Counted from the stretch's first letter, positions 16,638-26,257 are shown. The stretch is 64,000 nucleotides of DNA from Chitinivibrionia bacterium (GCA_009779925.1 WRAZ01000005.1:25775-89774); one strand, 5' to 3'. Translations and numbers: made by a program. Notes: generated by a model not told the origin, from the letters alone.

Positions 16638-17807
16638 TCAAGCAATACTACGCGGTATCGTAACTGTGAACTGATTGCCGGATTCATTATTTTCGAAGCG
16701 AATATTCGTTTGCTCTTTAATTGCTCGTTTTAATCCCGAACCCAAACCGCTATATGGAAGTAAATGTGAAGCAAACATAGCCATTTGAGGGTTGCGAGGT
16801 ACGGCATTGCCGTATTTTATGTCTTCTACGGTTAAGCCGTTCGGAAGTTTTCCGGGGCTTATTATTTCTACTCTGTCGTCAAATATAAACAGACGGATTG
16901 GCGCGTTTTTAAAGTAATCTCTGTGAATAAGAGCATTTTGTAATACCTCTATCAATGCTTCTTCCGAAATCTCGAGAACGCCTATTGAATTAAAGGTTTG
17001 TCCTTTTTGGACGTGGTGCAAATTACTTCTTAAAAAGTCCATTCCCTGTTTAAATAAAGCGGGAATAGTTCCCTTAAAGTCGCTCGGTTTATTTCTATAC
17101 ATAGTTCCCGCCAAATCATTGCCGAAAAACGATACCGCTTTTATTGTAAAGGCAGGTCTTATGTTCTGAGGTTCTTTTCCAAAAAAGAGCAGACCGGCTA
17201 AAGTAAGTTCCCCTTTATGTAAAATTCTTTTTGCTTTTAACGCCTGTTCATAACTCAAATCCTTTTCCTGAAAACTTACCTTGAATTCCTTTTTGAAGTA
17301 ATCGGAAAAAGCCGTTGCGTCAATATCGTTTATGTCGGCTCCGTAAACAGGCATTTCGTCCGCAAATAAATTTGCGCTTTGTTGAAAAAGTCGTATAATT
17401 TCGGAATTTTCCATCAATAGCCGCTTGTTAGACCCTTGTTTTACATATATTTGCCCCTGCGAAGTTTTGTAGGGCTTGTTAATTCCTTCCGGCACATGGA
17501 CTATTAAAATACGTTTTTCGACGTCTTCATCCGCTATTCTTACGACTTCTGTAGAAACATAAACCGTTGGCTTTATACTGTCCGCAAATTCCGCAATTTT
17601 GCGATCGGCATACTCTATTTGCTCCGGCGATAATCCGACTACGCCGTTGACTTTATCTTTTATGCCCAAAAGTATCATACCGCCTATGGAATTAGACATT
17701 GCGACAATCTCTCTGCACATGCTTTCTTCTGACGGCAATGCCTCTTTAAACTGCACTTTGCTGACTTCGCCGTCTTTAATTATTTCCAATAATTCCGCCG
17801 CTTCCAT
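16638..17807 (-). CDS. AlbA_2 (Schlafen-type) domain regulator with C-terminal ATPase-like domain
   Basis: A 389-residue protein often annotated as an ATP-dependent DNA helicase or transcriptional regulator. The N-terminal AlbA_2 domain spans about residues 10-130 (VQFKEALPSE, IVAMSNSIGGMILLGI, YVKQGSNKRLL). The C-terminal part (about 255-385) has ISEEALIEVLQNALIHRDY, an HATPase_c_4-type motif, and ends GLGSGLKRAIKEQ. The function is thought to be nucleic-acid-linked regulation; the substrate is unknown. The ribosome sites GAGGAGG/AAGGAG are strong. A truncated relative lies at 62658-63062. Confidence 0.85.
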   Translation of the reverse strand: MEAAELLEIIKDGEVSKVQFKEALPSEESMCREIVAMSNSIGGMILLGIKDKVNGVVGLSPEQIEYADRKIAEFADSIKPTVYVSTEVVRIADEDVEKRILIVHVPEGINKPYKTSQGQIYVKQGSNKRLLMENSEIIRLFQQSANLFADEMPVYGADINDIDATAFSDYFKKEFKVSFQEKDLSYEQALKAKRILHKGELTLAGLLFFGKEPQNIRPAFTIKAVSFFGNDLAGTMYRNKPSDFKGTIPALFKQGMDFLRSNLHHVQKGQTFNSIGVLEISEEALIEVLQNALIHRDYFKNAPIRLFIFDDRVEIISPGKLPNGLTVEDIKYGNAVPRNPQMAMFASHLLPYSGLGSGLKRAIKEQTNIRFENNESGNQFTVTIPRSIA

Positions 17808-17887
17808 ATCTCCTTTTCCTCCTCACACCGCCCGAAACTTTACCTGCGCCTCAACCGTTTTTTTTAATATTGTGCAATGTATTTTGT

Positions 17888-17909
17888 GCAAAAAATTTTT
17901 TGCCCCTAC
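17888..17909. repeat. Palindrome with CCCCTAC flank after nifU
   Basis: GCAAAAAATTTTTTGC is a perfect palindrome followed by CCCCTAC, the flank shared with the GGGGCG palindrome family. It lies just downstream of nifU on the minus strand and may serve as its terminator. Confidence 0.5.
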
Positions 17910-17918
17910 ATTCCATCT

Positions 17919-18788
17919 TCACTCGGCTACCACCACCGCTTCGGCAAACGCTTTTTCTTTCAGTTCTTTCTCAATAAAGCCCTTTATTGTCGCCTGCGAA
18001 GACGGACAGCCGCTGCATTGTCCCAAAAGTTTAATCTTGATTTCATTGCCGTCGATGTCTATAAATTCGCAGTCGCCGCCGTCGCTTTGAAGCGCGGGAC
18101 GAACGATTTCGTTCAGGACTTTGCGTATTCTTTCGATTTTCTCGAAAGTTGTGAATTTTTTATTTTCGGGAACTTGCGAAGTTTCGCTTTTTTCGTCGTG
18201 ATTATGCTCTTCGTCCATTTCCGAAAGCGTGCGTTTCAGAATGTTTTCTATGTCGCCTTTGCAACCGCCGCAACCGCCGCCCGCTTTGGTATAATTTGTG
18301 ATTTGCTCAACCGAAACCAAGCCGTTTTGACGAATTTGATTTACTATGTCGTCTTCGTAAACGTTGAAACAGGCGCAAACCAAACGCGATTTTTCTTCTT
18401 TTTTTGTGGTTTTTCCGCCGTTTCTGTAGAATTCTATTGCCGATTTAAGCGCGTCTTGTCCCATTACCGAGCAGTGCATTTTTGCGTCGGGAAGTCCGCC
18501 GAGTGTTTCGGCAATGTCTTCGTTGGTTATTTTTTCGGCTTCTTCCAAGGTTAGCCCTTTTACCATTTCCGTGAGCATTGACGACGAAGCAATCGCACTG
18601 CCGCAACCGAATGTTTTGAATTTCGCGTCCGCTATTTTCTTTTTCTCATCGTCGAGTTTGAAAGTAAACCGAAGCGCGTCGCCGCATTTTATGTTGCCGA
18701 TTTCTCCGATACCGTCGGGATTTTCAATTTCGCCTACATTGCGCGGATTTAAGTAATGTTCACGAACTTTATCTGTGTATTCCCACAT
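17919..18788 (-). CDS. nifU: Three-domain iron-sulfur cluster scaffold NifU
   Basis: A 289-residue cytoplasmic scaffold that receives sulfur from a cysteine desulfurase and passes Fe-S clusters to apoproteins. The IscU-like domain has ligand cysteines C35, C62 and C106 (IKCGD, GCGSA, MHCSV). The central ferredoxin-like BFD domain has C138, C140, C173 and C176 (VCACF, GGCGGCKG). The C-terminal NifU domain has C258 and C261 (GQCSGCPSS). This is the full NifU architecture, common in nitrogenase maturation but also used generally in anaerobes. No nifS or nif structural gene is in the window, so a nitrogenase link is not shown. It has a GTATTTT-type promoter motif. Confidence 0.93.
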   Translation of the reverse strand: MWEYTDKVREHYLNPRNVGEIENPDGIGEIGNIKCGDALRFTFKLDDEKKKIADAKFKTFGCGSAIASSSMLTEMVKGLTLEEAEKITNEDIAETLGGLPDAKMHCSVMGQDALKSAIEFYRNGGKTTKKEEKSRLVCACFNVYEDDIVNQIRQNGLVSVEQITNYTKAGGGCGGCKGDIENILKRTLSEMDEEHNHDEKSETSQVPENKKFTTFEKIERIRKVLNEIVRPALQSDGGDCEFIDIDGNEIKIKLLGQCSGCPSSQATIKGFIEKELKEKAFAEAVVVAE

Positions 18789-18831
18789 ATTTTTATCCTT
18801 TTTCAGAATTTTTTACGTTGTTTCACACGGG

Positions 18832-18842
18832 AAAATACTTTT
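18832..18842 (-). promoter_or_regulatory. GTATTTT-type promoter motif before nifU
   Basis: The minus strand reads GGCGCAAAAAGTATTTTCCC, about 44 nt upstream of the nifU ATG. No clear -35 element. Confidence 0.45.
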
Positions 18843-18934
18843 TGCGCCGTGCAGGAGCGCGCTTTTTTGATTTTATTTTTGCTTTTTTAAGGCAATTATC
18901 TAAAATTTCGGCAATGAACTTATTACGAAATCGC

Positions 18935-19015
18935 GTAGGGGCGTATTGCATACGCCCGATTTCTATCTGTATATGATTTCTGTCGGCTATTTGGGCGTAT
19001 GCAATACGCCCCTAC
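18935..19015. repeat. Paired GGGGCG palindromes in inverted orientation
   Basis: Two 23-nt palindromic units (18935-18957 and 18993-19015) are exact reverse complements of each other, separated by 35 nt. Each is also internally palindromic (GGGCGTAT...ATACGCCC). The layout resembles a REP doublet. The second unit covers the stop codon of the glutaminyl cyclase gene, so it would form the 3' end of that mRNA. Confidence 0.8.
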
Positions 19016-19761
19016 TTTGCCCTAGCACTTATGATGTAAAAATTTCGCCAGCGTTTGCCTGAAATTAGTAGAGTGTTGCTATCTATTTCGGCTATTCCGT
19101 TTAGTACGTTGCCGTCTCTTATGGACGGATTTTCGCGCCGCCGCAGTTCGGTTAAGTCAATAAAATGCTCTATTATGCCGCTTTCGGGGTTTATGCCGAA
19201 AATAGTGTCGCTGTACCAACGGTTTGCCCAAATTCTTCCGTTCCAGTATTCCAATTCGTTGAGTTTATCGACGGGAGCGCCGTTTAGGGTTGCGGTAATT
19301 CTGTGTGTTTCGTTAAAGTTTTGGTCGCGAAAAATTACCTGCGAACTGCCGTTTGTCATTGCAAAAAGACGTCTTCTCGAAAGAAACGTGAGCCCCCAGC
19401 CTTCGCCGACATACGAAAATTCGGCTACTCGCTCAAGCCCCAAAGTCCAGACAAACGCTCTCTGCTCTTTCCACGATAACTGCCAGAGCATACTTCCGTC
19501 AAACGCTAAGCCCTCGCCGAAAATTTCGGGAACGGCGACGAAGCGCAATTCTTGCCCCGTTCTTTTGTCTATCTGAATTACCTTACTGCCGCGCCCGACC
19601 GAACCTGTACTCTTATAAATATGGTCGCCGACAATAATGAGACCTTGCGTAAAACTTTGCGGATTGTGCGGGAGAGTGCCTATAACCTCAAACGACAAAG
19701 GAGTGGCGGCAAAACTTATTGCCGCCAAAATAAAAATCGTCGAAAATGCTTTTTTTATCAA
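19012..19761 (-). CDS. Exported glutaminyl-peptide cyclotransferase (plant/bacterial type)
   Basis: Catalyses cyclisation of N-terminal glutamine to pyroglutamate. The 249-residue product has an N-terminal signal (IKKAFSTIFILAAISFA) and a five-bladed propeller pattern: FTQGLIIVGDHIYKSTG, EGLAFDGSMLWQLSW, GWGLTFLSRRRLFAMTNGS, LNELEYWNGRIWANRW, LNGIAEIDSNTLLISGKRW. The start is TTG at 19761 with ACAGG upstream. It lies 13 nt after dnaJ and is probably co-transcribed. In gut FCB bacteria such enzymes act on exported proteins; the target here is unknown. Confidence 0.85.
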   Translation of the reverse strand: MIKKAFSTIFILAAISFAATPLSFEVIGTLPHNPQSFTQGLIIVGDHIYKSTGSVGRGSKVIQIDKRTGQELRFVAVPEIFGEGLAFDGSMLWQLSWKEQRAFVWTLGLERVAEFSYVGEGWGLTFLSRRRLFAMTNGSSQVIFRDQNFNETHRITATLNGAPVDKLNELEYWNGRIWANRWYSDTIFGINPESGIIEHFIDLTELRRRENPSIRDGNVLNGIAEIDSNTLLISGKRWRNFYIISARAK

Positions 19762-19774
19762 ACTAAAACCTGTT

Positions 19775-20935
19775 TTAATTCCACATACTCGTTATTTTGC
19801 GGAAAAAACTTTTGGGTTGCTGTTCTAATTTTTGCAGTTCTTCAAAAAGCTGGCGCTCTTCTTTCGACAAAGATTCGGGCGTTTTCACATTTATTTTTAT
19901 GAGAATGTCGCCTTTTGTCTTTTCGTTGTGAAGCACGGGCATTCCGCGACCTGCAATTTTTATGACCTTGCCCGATTGCGCGCCCGCGGGAACTTTAACT
20001 TTGATTTTATCCGAAAACGTTTCGATAGTCCGCTCGCAACCCAAAGCCGCCTCGCTGAAAGTAATGTCCATTTCGGTCATTAAATTTATGCCTTGACGTG
20101 TGAAAATCTGGTCTTCTTTTTCTAAAATTATTACAATTAAATCGCCCTCTGTGCCGTTGTTTGCGCCTTTGTCGCCTTTGCCGTCAACGGTTATGTAGTT
20201 GCCTTCGCTTACGCCTGCGGGGATTTTGATTTCTACCGTATCTTCGCCGAAAACTATGCCCGTTCCCGCGCAAGTATGACAAGGGTCGCCGACAGCTTTT
20301 CCAGTTCCCGAGCATTTGGGGCAGATGGTTTCCTGCACCATTTGTCCGAAAATCGACTGCATTACTCTGCGCACTCTTCCGCTTCCGTTGCACTGTTTGC
20401 AGTTTTCGAGCTGACCGTTTTTGGAGCCGCTTCCGCCGCAGGTAGAACATCCTACTTTGTGTTTAAGTTTTATGGTTTTGGAAACGCCGTCGTGCATTTC
20501 TTTAAGGGAGAGCGGGAGTTTAATCTGAATGTTTTTGCCTTGATTGACCCGCGTTTGCGTTTTGCGCATTCCTCCTGCGCGCGACCCGAATATATCGCCG
20601 AAGAACGAATCGCCGCCGAAGTCGCCCATAAACGCTTTTAGCGCTTCGTTCAAGTCCATTCCGCCGAAGCCCCCGAAACCGCCTCCGCCAAATCCGCCTC
20701 CGCCGTTGTCAAACGCCGAGTGCCCGAATTGGTCGTATTGCTTGCGCTTGCTCGGGTCTTTTAGTACTTCGTACGCCTCGGTTGCTTCCCTGAATTTTTC
20801 CGCCGCTTCTGGGTCGTTAGGATTTTTATCGGGGTGAAAACGAACCGCGAGTTTTCGGTATGCTTTCTTAATTTCGTCTTCGCTTGCCTCTTTTGAGACG
20901 CTCAACACCTCGTAATAATCTCTTTTAGCTGCCAT
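19775..20935 (-). CDS. dnaJ: Chaperone DnaJ
   Basis: A 386-residue Hsp40 co-chaperone that stimulates DnaK ATPase. The J domain (1-70) has H34-P35-D36. The Gly/Phe region is about 75-125 ([15 protein letters not shown]). The zinc-binding region (about 145-215) has four CxxCxGxG-like repeats ([32 protein letters not shown]), followed by substrate-binding beta domains. dnaK and grpE are not adjacent in this window. An AAAATAA variant of the promoter motif lies about 45 nt upstream. Confidence 0.96.
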   Translation of the reverse strand: MAAKRDYYEVLSVSKEASEDEIKKAYRKLAVRFHPDKNPNDPEAAEKFREATEAYEVLKDPSKRKQYDQFGHSAFDNGGGGFGGGGFGGFGGMDLNEALKAFMGDFGGDSFFGDIFGSRAGGMRKTQTRVNQGKNIQIKLPLSLKEMHDGVSKTIKLKHKVGCSTCGGSGSKNGQLENCKQCNGSGRVRRVMQSIFGQMVQETICPKCSGTGKAVGDPCHTCAGTGIVFGEDTVEIKIPAGVSEGNYITVDGKGDKGANNGTEGDLIVIILEKEDQIFTRQGINLMTEMDITFSEAALGCERTIETFSDKIKVKVPAGAQSGKVIKIAGRGMPVLHNEKTKGDILIKINVKTPESLSKEERQLFEELQKLEQQPKSFFRKITSMWN

Positions 20936-20977
20936 TTTTGCTGTAAACTCCTAAACTTTTATTATAATTTTAACGGG

Positions 20978-20988
20978 AAAATAATTTA
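20978..20988 (-). promoter_or_regulatory. Variant promoter motif before dnaJ
   Basis: The minus strand reads TAAATTATTTT, one base off the GTATTTT core, 43 nt before the dnaJ ATG. Confidence 0.3.
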
Positions 20989-21248
20989 ATTCTTTGAGGA
21001 AATGCAAGTTTTTTTGCAAATTTTTAAATTTCCCCTTGACTGTGTTTAAAGATAAATATTATTTTTTGCTCCGTGTTATTATGGTGGCGGCAATAACTTA
21101 TAAAAATCTAAAAGGTGTGCAGGCTATAATTATGGGCAAAACAGGTTGTGCGATTAAAAATCGCGTAAATTCAAACTCTGAAATTTTGTTTTCAAGAATT
21201 TTTACAAAATTTCAAAATACCCTTGACAGAGACGTGCGGCGTAAAGTA

Positions 21249-21274
21249 CTCTCTCTCTCTCTCTCTCTCTCTCT
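21249..21274 (+). repeat. (CT)13 microsatellite in the Fn3 lipoprotein leader
   Basis: Thirteen uninterrupted CT units, about 200 nt upstream of the lipoprotein start and between two TTGACA hexamers. Such tracts change length by replication slippage. Being non-coding here, a change could alter promoter or leader function. Confidence 0.9.
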
Positions 21275-21469
21275 ACGTGTATATATGTATTGTTGGTTAT
21301 GCAGTACTATATTATTCTTGCTTGACAAAAACTTTACAAAGATATTTAAAAACACGGACGCATATTTTATGCGCCCTTTTTTTTCATACGCTATACTTTG
21401 CAAAAAAACGGTTATCAATAAGTGTTTTTTATTTTCTCTTAACATTTAAATCTAATAAGGAGGTTTTTA

Positions 21470-24400
21470 ATGAGAAAATGGGGTAGTTTAACAATGATTT
21501 TAGCCTTTTTGGCGTTCATTGTGTTTTTGACGGCTTGTTCGAGTGATGATTCGGACGAAGTAGTAGTAAAGAGTAGTGTTGTCGCGCCGACGGGCATAGA
21601 GGCGACAGCAACGGGAGAGTTTGTGAATGTTTCGTGGGAAGCGGTTGACGGCGCTGTGAAGTACAATGTGTACCGCAAGACGCAGGGTGAGACGGGTTAT
21701 ACCCTTATTGCCACAAGAACCGAAACGTTCTTCATTGACAATGTTGCGACTTTAGAAGACGTATCGCAGATTTTCTACAGAATTTCGTCTGTTGATGCCG
21801 ACGGAGATGAAGGCGCTATGTCCGCTCCGCTTTCCGCAACCTGCTTTCCGCCTGCGGCGCTCAAAGATTTGAGAGCGTTTTCGCAACAAGCGACGGGGAC
21901 GAATGACGTTAACTTGTTTATTCGCGTAGAATGGCCCGCTGCGCTTAATGCAACTCATTACGAATTGCATTTTGCCGACAGACCTTTCCCTGCGGAAGGC
22001 GGAGCGGACGAAGTTCAGACAATCATAAGAACGACAGCGGCGACTACTCACGATGTTTTTCACGATTTTGCTCCTGAAAAATTCTATTTTTTCAGAGTTA
22101 GAGTGATAAGCGGTTGCGGAGTAAGCGAATTTTCAAATATGGATTCTGCTTCGACCGGTTGTTTAACTCCCCAGATCCCTGTCGGACTAACCACTGTTGT
22201 TGAGCAGAATACAATAAGAGTGAGTTGGAACCGCGTTCCGGGTGCAACCAGATATGTGATTGGTATCACCGGCGTTCCCGGAATGAACAGCAGAACTGTC
22301 AGCGATACCACCTCTGTGTTTAACGTGGGTTTCGGAGTACGCGGAGTATTTACGGTTAGAGCAGAAAACGATTGCGGTTTGGGCAGAGTTTCTGTTCCTG
22401 TTGTGGCTACAACGCCCTGCGATCCGGGGACAGTTCCCGCCGGTGTAGCAGGAACGGCGGCTGTTGCGCAAGGTCAGACGCGCATTTTGATAACTTGGAC
22501 GGAAAGCACAGACCAGACGGTAAGCGGATATCAAATATTCCGCAGTGCAACCGAAAACGGAACTTTTGCGCTTGCTGGCAGCGTTAACGGCAGACAGAAC
22601 GCAAGATTTTCAGACACAACGGGACTTGTTGCGGGAACAACATATTTCTATAAAGTGGCTGCGGTAAACGCTTGCGGAATAAGCAATGTTTTCACTCAAG
22701 CGCCCGTATCCGACAGAACATGGGTTAATTGCGCAGGCGAAAACGGCGCTCCGACTGTTCCGGCTAATGTAGCGGTTGTTATCAGAACCGAAACTCAAAT
22801 GCCCGAGATGAGAATTTCGTGGGACAGAAACGTTAACGCGGATTCTTACAGAGTGTACCGCGTATCGGGAAGCGGCACAGATGTTGTGCGTAATCTTATC
22901 GGAACAACAAGAGAAGCATTTTTTATTGATGTGAATTTGTTGCCGAACACAAGTTTTTCTTATAGCGTAAGAGCGGTTAATTCCTGCGATACCAGCGCTT
23001 TTTCTCCTGCCGTAAGCAGAACAACCGATATTTTTGTTCCGGAAACGCCTGCAACGTTTGGATATACACCGCTTTCGGCGACCAGAGTGTTGCTTGAATG
23101 GGACGCTTCAAGAGGCGCCGACAGTTATGAGTTGTATCGTTCGAGCGGCTCTACTTTCACGCTTCACAGAACGCTTACGGAAACATTCTTTGTGGACAGT
23201 GATTTGGATTCTACAAGAACATACAAATACTTTGTTATCGGAACGCATTCTCGCGGAACGGACGGCTCAAGAAGCCAAGCTTCCGATACGATAAGCGTAG
23301 GACCTTTAGGCAGAGATTGCGGTACTATGACGGTTTCAGAGGTTATGGCTACGCCTGCTTCCGATACTTCCATAGTAATTTCTTGGACAGGCAGTGCAGA
23401 AAGCTTTAATGTTTATCGCGGTATTGTAAGCGGTATAAATGCGGCAACTCTTATTCAAAGAAACGTAAGAGGGCATTCGTTTACCGACCGTAGCGTGAAC
23501 AGAGACATTGCATATTACTACTTTGTAAGCGCTGTAAACGCCTGCGGAATTGAGAGCGCAAAAACAGTTGCTTCAAACAATCCTGTAGTAATTTGTGAAA
23601 GAGCTACTGCCGTATCAGGTTTGCAAGTTCAAAACATAAGCACTGCAGCAAGCACTATTTTCAGAATTTCTTGGAACGACCAAGCTAACGCGGCGCGCTA
23701 CTTAGTACAACGCGCTTTAGCTGAAGGCACAGATACGAATTGGTCGTTTATTACTCCGGCGCCCACGGGCGGTTTGGCGGGTATTGCAGGAACAGTTTTT
23801 GTCGATGACGCTCAAACATTAGTCGCGGGAACAACTTATCGATACAGAGTTATTTCCGTAAACATCTGCGGAGTTAACGGCGACACGTCGGCTATCCAAA
23901 CAGCAATAAACTGCATAAGACCCGTGGCTGTAAGCGGTCTCGAAGCAGAGGCTCTCAATCAAGGCAACGCAGTTCGTCTTAAATGGGAAAGAGCCGATAT
24001 ACCTATGGAAGGCGGTTATAACATTTACAGATCGGAAAATGAAAACGGTCCGTTTGTTTGGGTGGCTAGAGTTCCACAAATAGCGTCTGACTTGGATATT
24101 CTTCCGACAAGGGATATCACCACCCATTTGGAATTTGAGACAACCTATTGGTTTAGAATTACAACGGAGATTCCTTGCGGTGGCGGCGTTATTGAAAGCG
24201 AACACGTAGGCGCTAACACTGTGTCTGTAAGAACACTCTGCGATCTCAGTATTTCCTCTATAACGTACGATGGAACAAGATTTGTGTGGAGCAGAGTAAA
24301 CGGCGCGACTGGCTACGACCTTGTAATAACAAGATGGGCAAGCGGTACTCCTTTTACTGAGTTTAATGGTATGGTAGAGGGTAATTTGTATGATTTCACA

Positions 24401-24520
24401 GCATTACCTGGGGCGACTTATAGCGCTCGAGTCAGAGCAAGAAGAGGCACTGGCATTAGCACTGTAATTAGTCCAGTTTGGACTGATTTAGGAGCTTCCA
24501 TTTTAGTTCCAATACCATAA
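21470..24520 (+). CDS. Lipoprotein of ten fibronectin type III modules
   Basis: A 1016-residue predicted surface lipoprotein; the signal ends FLTAC followed by SSDDSDE, similar to the start of the InlB lipoprotein at 197. Ten Fn3 modules of about 95 residues follow, recognisable by the VSW/ISW/VLLEW strand, the YxVYR/YxIYRS motif and a YxYRV/YFYKVAAVNACG ending. Most modules carry a paired cysteine (ACG and a terminal C), suggesting disulfides and an exported location. There is no catalytic domain; an adhesin or spacer role is likely. The leader contains a (CT)13 tract, and a strong terminator follows. Confidence 0.85.
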   Translation: MRKWGSLTMILAFLAFIVFLTACSSDDSDEVVVKSSVVAPTGIEATATGEFVNVSWEAVDGAVKYNVYRKTQGETGYTLIATRTETFFIDNVATLEDVSQIFYRISSVDADGDEGAMSAPLSATCFPPAALKDLRAFSQQATGTNDVNLFIRVEWPAALNATHYELHFADRPFPAEGGADEVQTIIRTTAATTHDVFHDFAPEKFYFFRVRVISGCGVSEFSNMDSASTGCLTPQIPVGLTTVVEQNTIRVSWNRVPGATRYVIGITGVPGMNSRTVSDTTSVFNVGFGVRGVFTVRAENDCGLGRVSVPVVATTPCDPGTVPAGVAGTAAVAQGQTRILITWTESTDQTVSGYQIFRSATENGTFALAGSVNGRQNARFSDTTGLVAGTTYFYKVAAVNACGISNVFTQAPVSDRTWVNCAGENGAPTVPANVAVVIRTETQMPEMRISWDRNVNADSYRVYRVSGSGTDVVRNLIGTTREAFFIDVNLLPNTSFSYSVRAVNSCDTSAFSPAVSRTTDIFVPETPATFGYTPLSATRVLLEWDASRGADSYELYRSSGSTFTLHRTLTETFFVDSDLDSTRTYKYFVIGTHSRGTDGSRSQASDTISVGPLGRDCGTMTVSEVMATPASDTSIVISWTGSAESFNVYRGIVSGINAATLIQRNVRGHSFTDRSVNRDIAYYYFVSAVNACGIESAKTVASNNPVVICERATAVSGLQVQNISTAASTIFRISWNDQANAARYLVQRALAEGTDTNWSFITPAPTGGLAGIAGTVFVDDAQTLVAGTTYRYRVISVNICGVNGDTSAIQTAINCIRPVAVSGLEAEALNQGNAVRLKWERADIPMEGGYNIYRSENENGPFVWVARVPQIASDLDILPTRDITTHLEFETTYWFRITTEIPCGGGVIESEHVGANTVSVRTLCDLSISSITYDGTRFVWSRVNGATGYDLVITRWASGTPFTEFNGMVEGNLYDFTALPGATYSARVRARRGTGISTVISPVWTDLGASILVPIP

Positions 24521-24546
24521 ACGAGTGATCGTTTAACTTTTCAACA

Positions 24547-24578
24547 AGAAGGCAGGCAGTTTTGTCTGCCTTCTTTTG
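24547..24578 (+). terminator. Intrinsic terminator of the Fn3 lipoprotein gene
   Basis: A 9-bp stem AGAAGGCAG / CTGCCTTCT with a 10-nt loop followed by TTTT, starting about 27 nt after the stop codon. Confidence 0.85.
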
Positions 24579-24614
24579 TCTTTTCAAAGAGCGGCGCCTG
24601 AATTCGGCGGGTTT

Positions 24615-24644
24615 TTGTTTTCAGACTGCGGCATAACGTATTTT
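24615..24644 (+). promoter_or_regulatory. Promoter: TTGTTT, 18 bp, TATTTT before the AAA/PD-(D/E)XK gene
   Basis: TTGTTT (24615-24620), an 18-bp spacer and TATTTT (24639-24644) in GCGGCATAACGTATTTTATG. It lies 36 nt before the start codon. Same spacing as the motifs before clpC and before the 62-residue gene. Confidence 0.55.
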
Positions 24645-24679
24645 ATGCGATAAATAATAAGCAAAAAAGGAGATGGAAT

Positions 24680-26248
24680 ATGCGCAAATTTAATGTAACG
24701 GGACTTTGCGTGCCTGATTTACACTATATGGCGGACACAAGCGAAAAAATAGCTCAGATAAAACAGTTTGTGGATCAAGGAGAATATTTCGGCATAAACC
24801 GCGGCAGACAATACGGAAAAACAACGACGCTTTTTTTGTTGGAAGAGCAACTTGCAGAAAAATATACCGTAATCTCGATTAGTTTTGAGGGAGTTGACGA
24901 CGAAGTATTTGAAACACCCGAAAGTTTTTGCCAAGGTTTTCTTGGCTTGTGCGCAAACTATTTTACACAAAGAAAACTGCCCGGCTCCGAGGTTTGGGTA
25001 GATAAGACCGTTGATACATTTGCCGCTCTTGACGCTTTTCTTGATAAAGCTTGCGATAAGACAAAATATGTTTTAATGATAGACGAAGTCGATAAAACTT
25101 CAAACAATACCATTTTTTTGAAATTTTTAGGTGTTTTGCGCGACAAATATCTCAAAAGACCCCGAAAAGTCGGCGCAACGTTTCAAAGCGTAATTTTAGC
25201 CGGAGTTTACGACATAAAAAATCTTAAAGTAAAAATGGTGCAAGCGGGCACTCATCAACTCCAAGACGGCGAAAAACGCATAAATTCACCTTGGAATATA
25301 GCAATTAACTTTAATGTTGATATGTCGTTGAGCGTTAAAGAAATCGCTTCTATGCTTACGGAATACGAAAAAGACCACAATTCCGGAATGGATATTCAAG
25401 CGGTTGCCCAAGAAATTCGCGATTATACAAGCGGATATCCGTATCTTGTTTCAAGAATTTGCGAGTGTATCGAAAAAGAATTGGGGCGAAACTGGACAAA
25501 AGACGGCGTTCTGGAAGCGGTAAAGTTAATTCTTCAAGAGCAAAGCACTCTAATTGACGATTTGGGTAAAAACATTTTAGCCGACAAAGAATTGTCGGAT
25601 TTGCTTTACGACATAACGATAAACGGCGCCGCTTATAAATTTAGCGCGACCGATTACGCTATGGGATTAGGATTTACTTTCGGGTATTTAAGAAATAAAA
25701 ACGGAAAAGTTGTCATAGATAACACAATTTTCGAATTAATTATCTACGAGCATTTTATTACGGAAAAACAGCGAAAAGGCATTCGTATAGACAGAGTGGT
25801 TTCGAGCGACGTAGTAAAAGGCGGCAAGTTTGATATGAAACTCTGCATAGAGAGATTTGCGCGACACTATTACGAACTTTATCGTGAAAGCAGTAAAAAA
25901 TTTTTGGAAGAAGAGTGCCGAATGCTGTTTTTAACATATATCAGACCGGTAATAAACGGCGCGGGTTTTTACCATATAGAAAGCGAAACCCGCAACGCCG
26001 AAAGAACGGACGTCATTGTAGATTACGGCGCGGAACAATTTATAGTAGAGTTAAAGCGCTGGTACGGTGAAGCGGCGCACGAAGAAGCATACGACCAACT
26101 TTGCGGATACTTAGAAAGCAAAAACAAGGATCTCGGCTTTTTACTTACCTTCGACTTTCGCAGCGAAAAAAACATCGGCAAACCGCAATCCAAATGGGTG
26201 GAACATAAAGGTAAAAAAATCTTCGATTGTATGGTTGGTTTCGGGTAA
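24680..26248 (+). CDS. AAA ATPase with C-terminal PD-(D/E)XK nuclease-like domain
   Basis: A 522-residue protein of the AAA-ATPase-like family often found in gut bacteria. Walker A is GRQYGKTT (42-49) and Walker B is VLMIDE (131-136), with DEVD at 135-138. The C-terminal part (about 440-500) has ERTDVIVDYGAEQFIVELKRW, a PD-(D/E)XK-type core with the expected D...E-x-K. It is a cytoplasmic protein; defence or mobile-element-linked roles are suspected for the family, with no defined substrate. It stands alone with its own promoter and ribosome site (AAGGAG). Convergent with the next gene. Confidence 0.8.
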   Translation: MRKFNVTGLCVPDLHYMADTSEKIAQIKQFVDQGEYFGINRGRQYGKTTTLFLLEEQLAEKYTVISISFEGVDDEVFETPESFCQGFLGLCANYFTQRKLPGSEVWVDKTVDTFAALDAFLDKACDKTKYVLMIDEVDKTSNNTIFLKFLGVLRDKYLKRPRKVGATFQSVILAGVYDIKNLKVKMVQAGTHQLQDGEKRINSPWNIAINFNVDMSLSVKEIASMLTEYEKDHNSGMDIQAVAQEIRDYTSGYPYLVSRICECIEKELGRNWTKDGVLEAVKLILQEQSTLIDDLGKNILADKELSDLLYDITINGAAYKFSATDYAMGLGFTFGYLRNKNGKVVIDNTIFELIIYEHFITEKQRKGIRIDRVVSSDVVKGGKFDMKLCIERFARHYYELYRESSKKFLEEECRMLFLTYIRPVINGAGFYHIESETRNAERTDVIVDYGAEQFIVELKRWYGEAAHEEAYDQLCGYLESKNKDLGFLLTFDFRSEKNIGKPQSKWVEHKGKKIFDCMVGFG

Positions 26249-26257
26249 GTATATCTC

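Larger units (their letters stand above)
20936..21469. other. Long regulatory gap between dnaJ and the Fn3 lipoprotein
   Basis: About 530 nt without a convincing gene. On the plus strand it has three TTGAC hexamers that could be -35 elements (TTGACT at 21036, TTGACA at 21223 and 21322). The first two sit after similar AT-rich runs, suggesting duplicated promoters. A (CT)13 tract lies between the second and third. The ribosome site AAGGAGG (21457-21463) serves the lipoprotein gene. On the minus strand a variant motif at 20978-20988 could serve dnaJ. Confidence 0.55.

Noticed and set aside
17919..18788. Inference of nitrogen fixation from nifU
   Set aside because: NifU alone serves general Fe-S assembly in many anaerobes; no nifS, nifH or other nif gene is in the window.
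20994..21449. TTG-initiated open frame through the (CT)13 region
   Set aside because: No ribosome site; the frame translates the microsatellite as Ser-Leu repeats; AT-rich composition fits a leader region.
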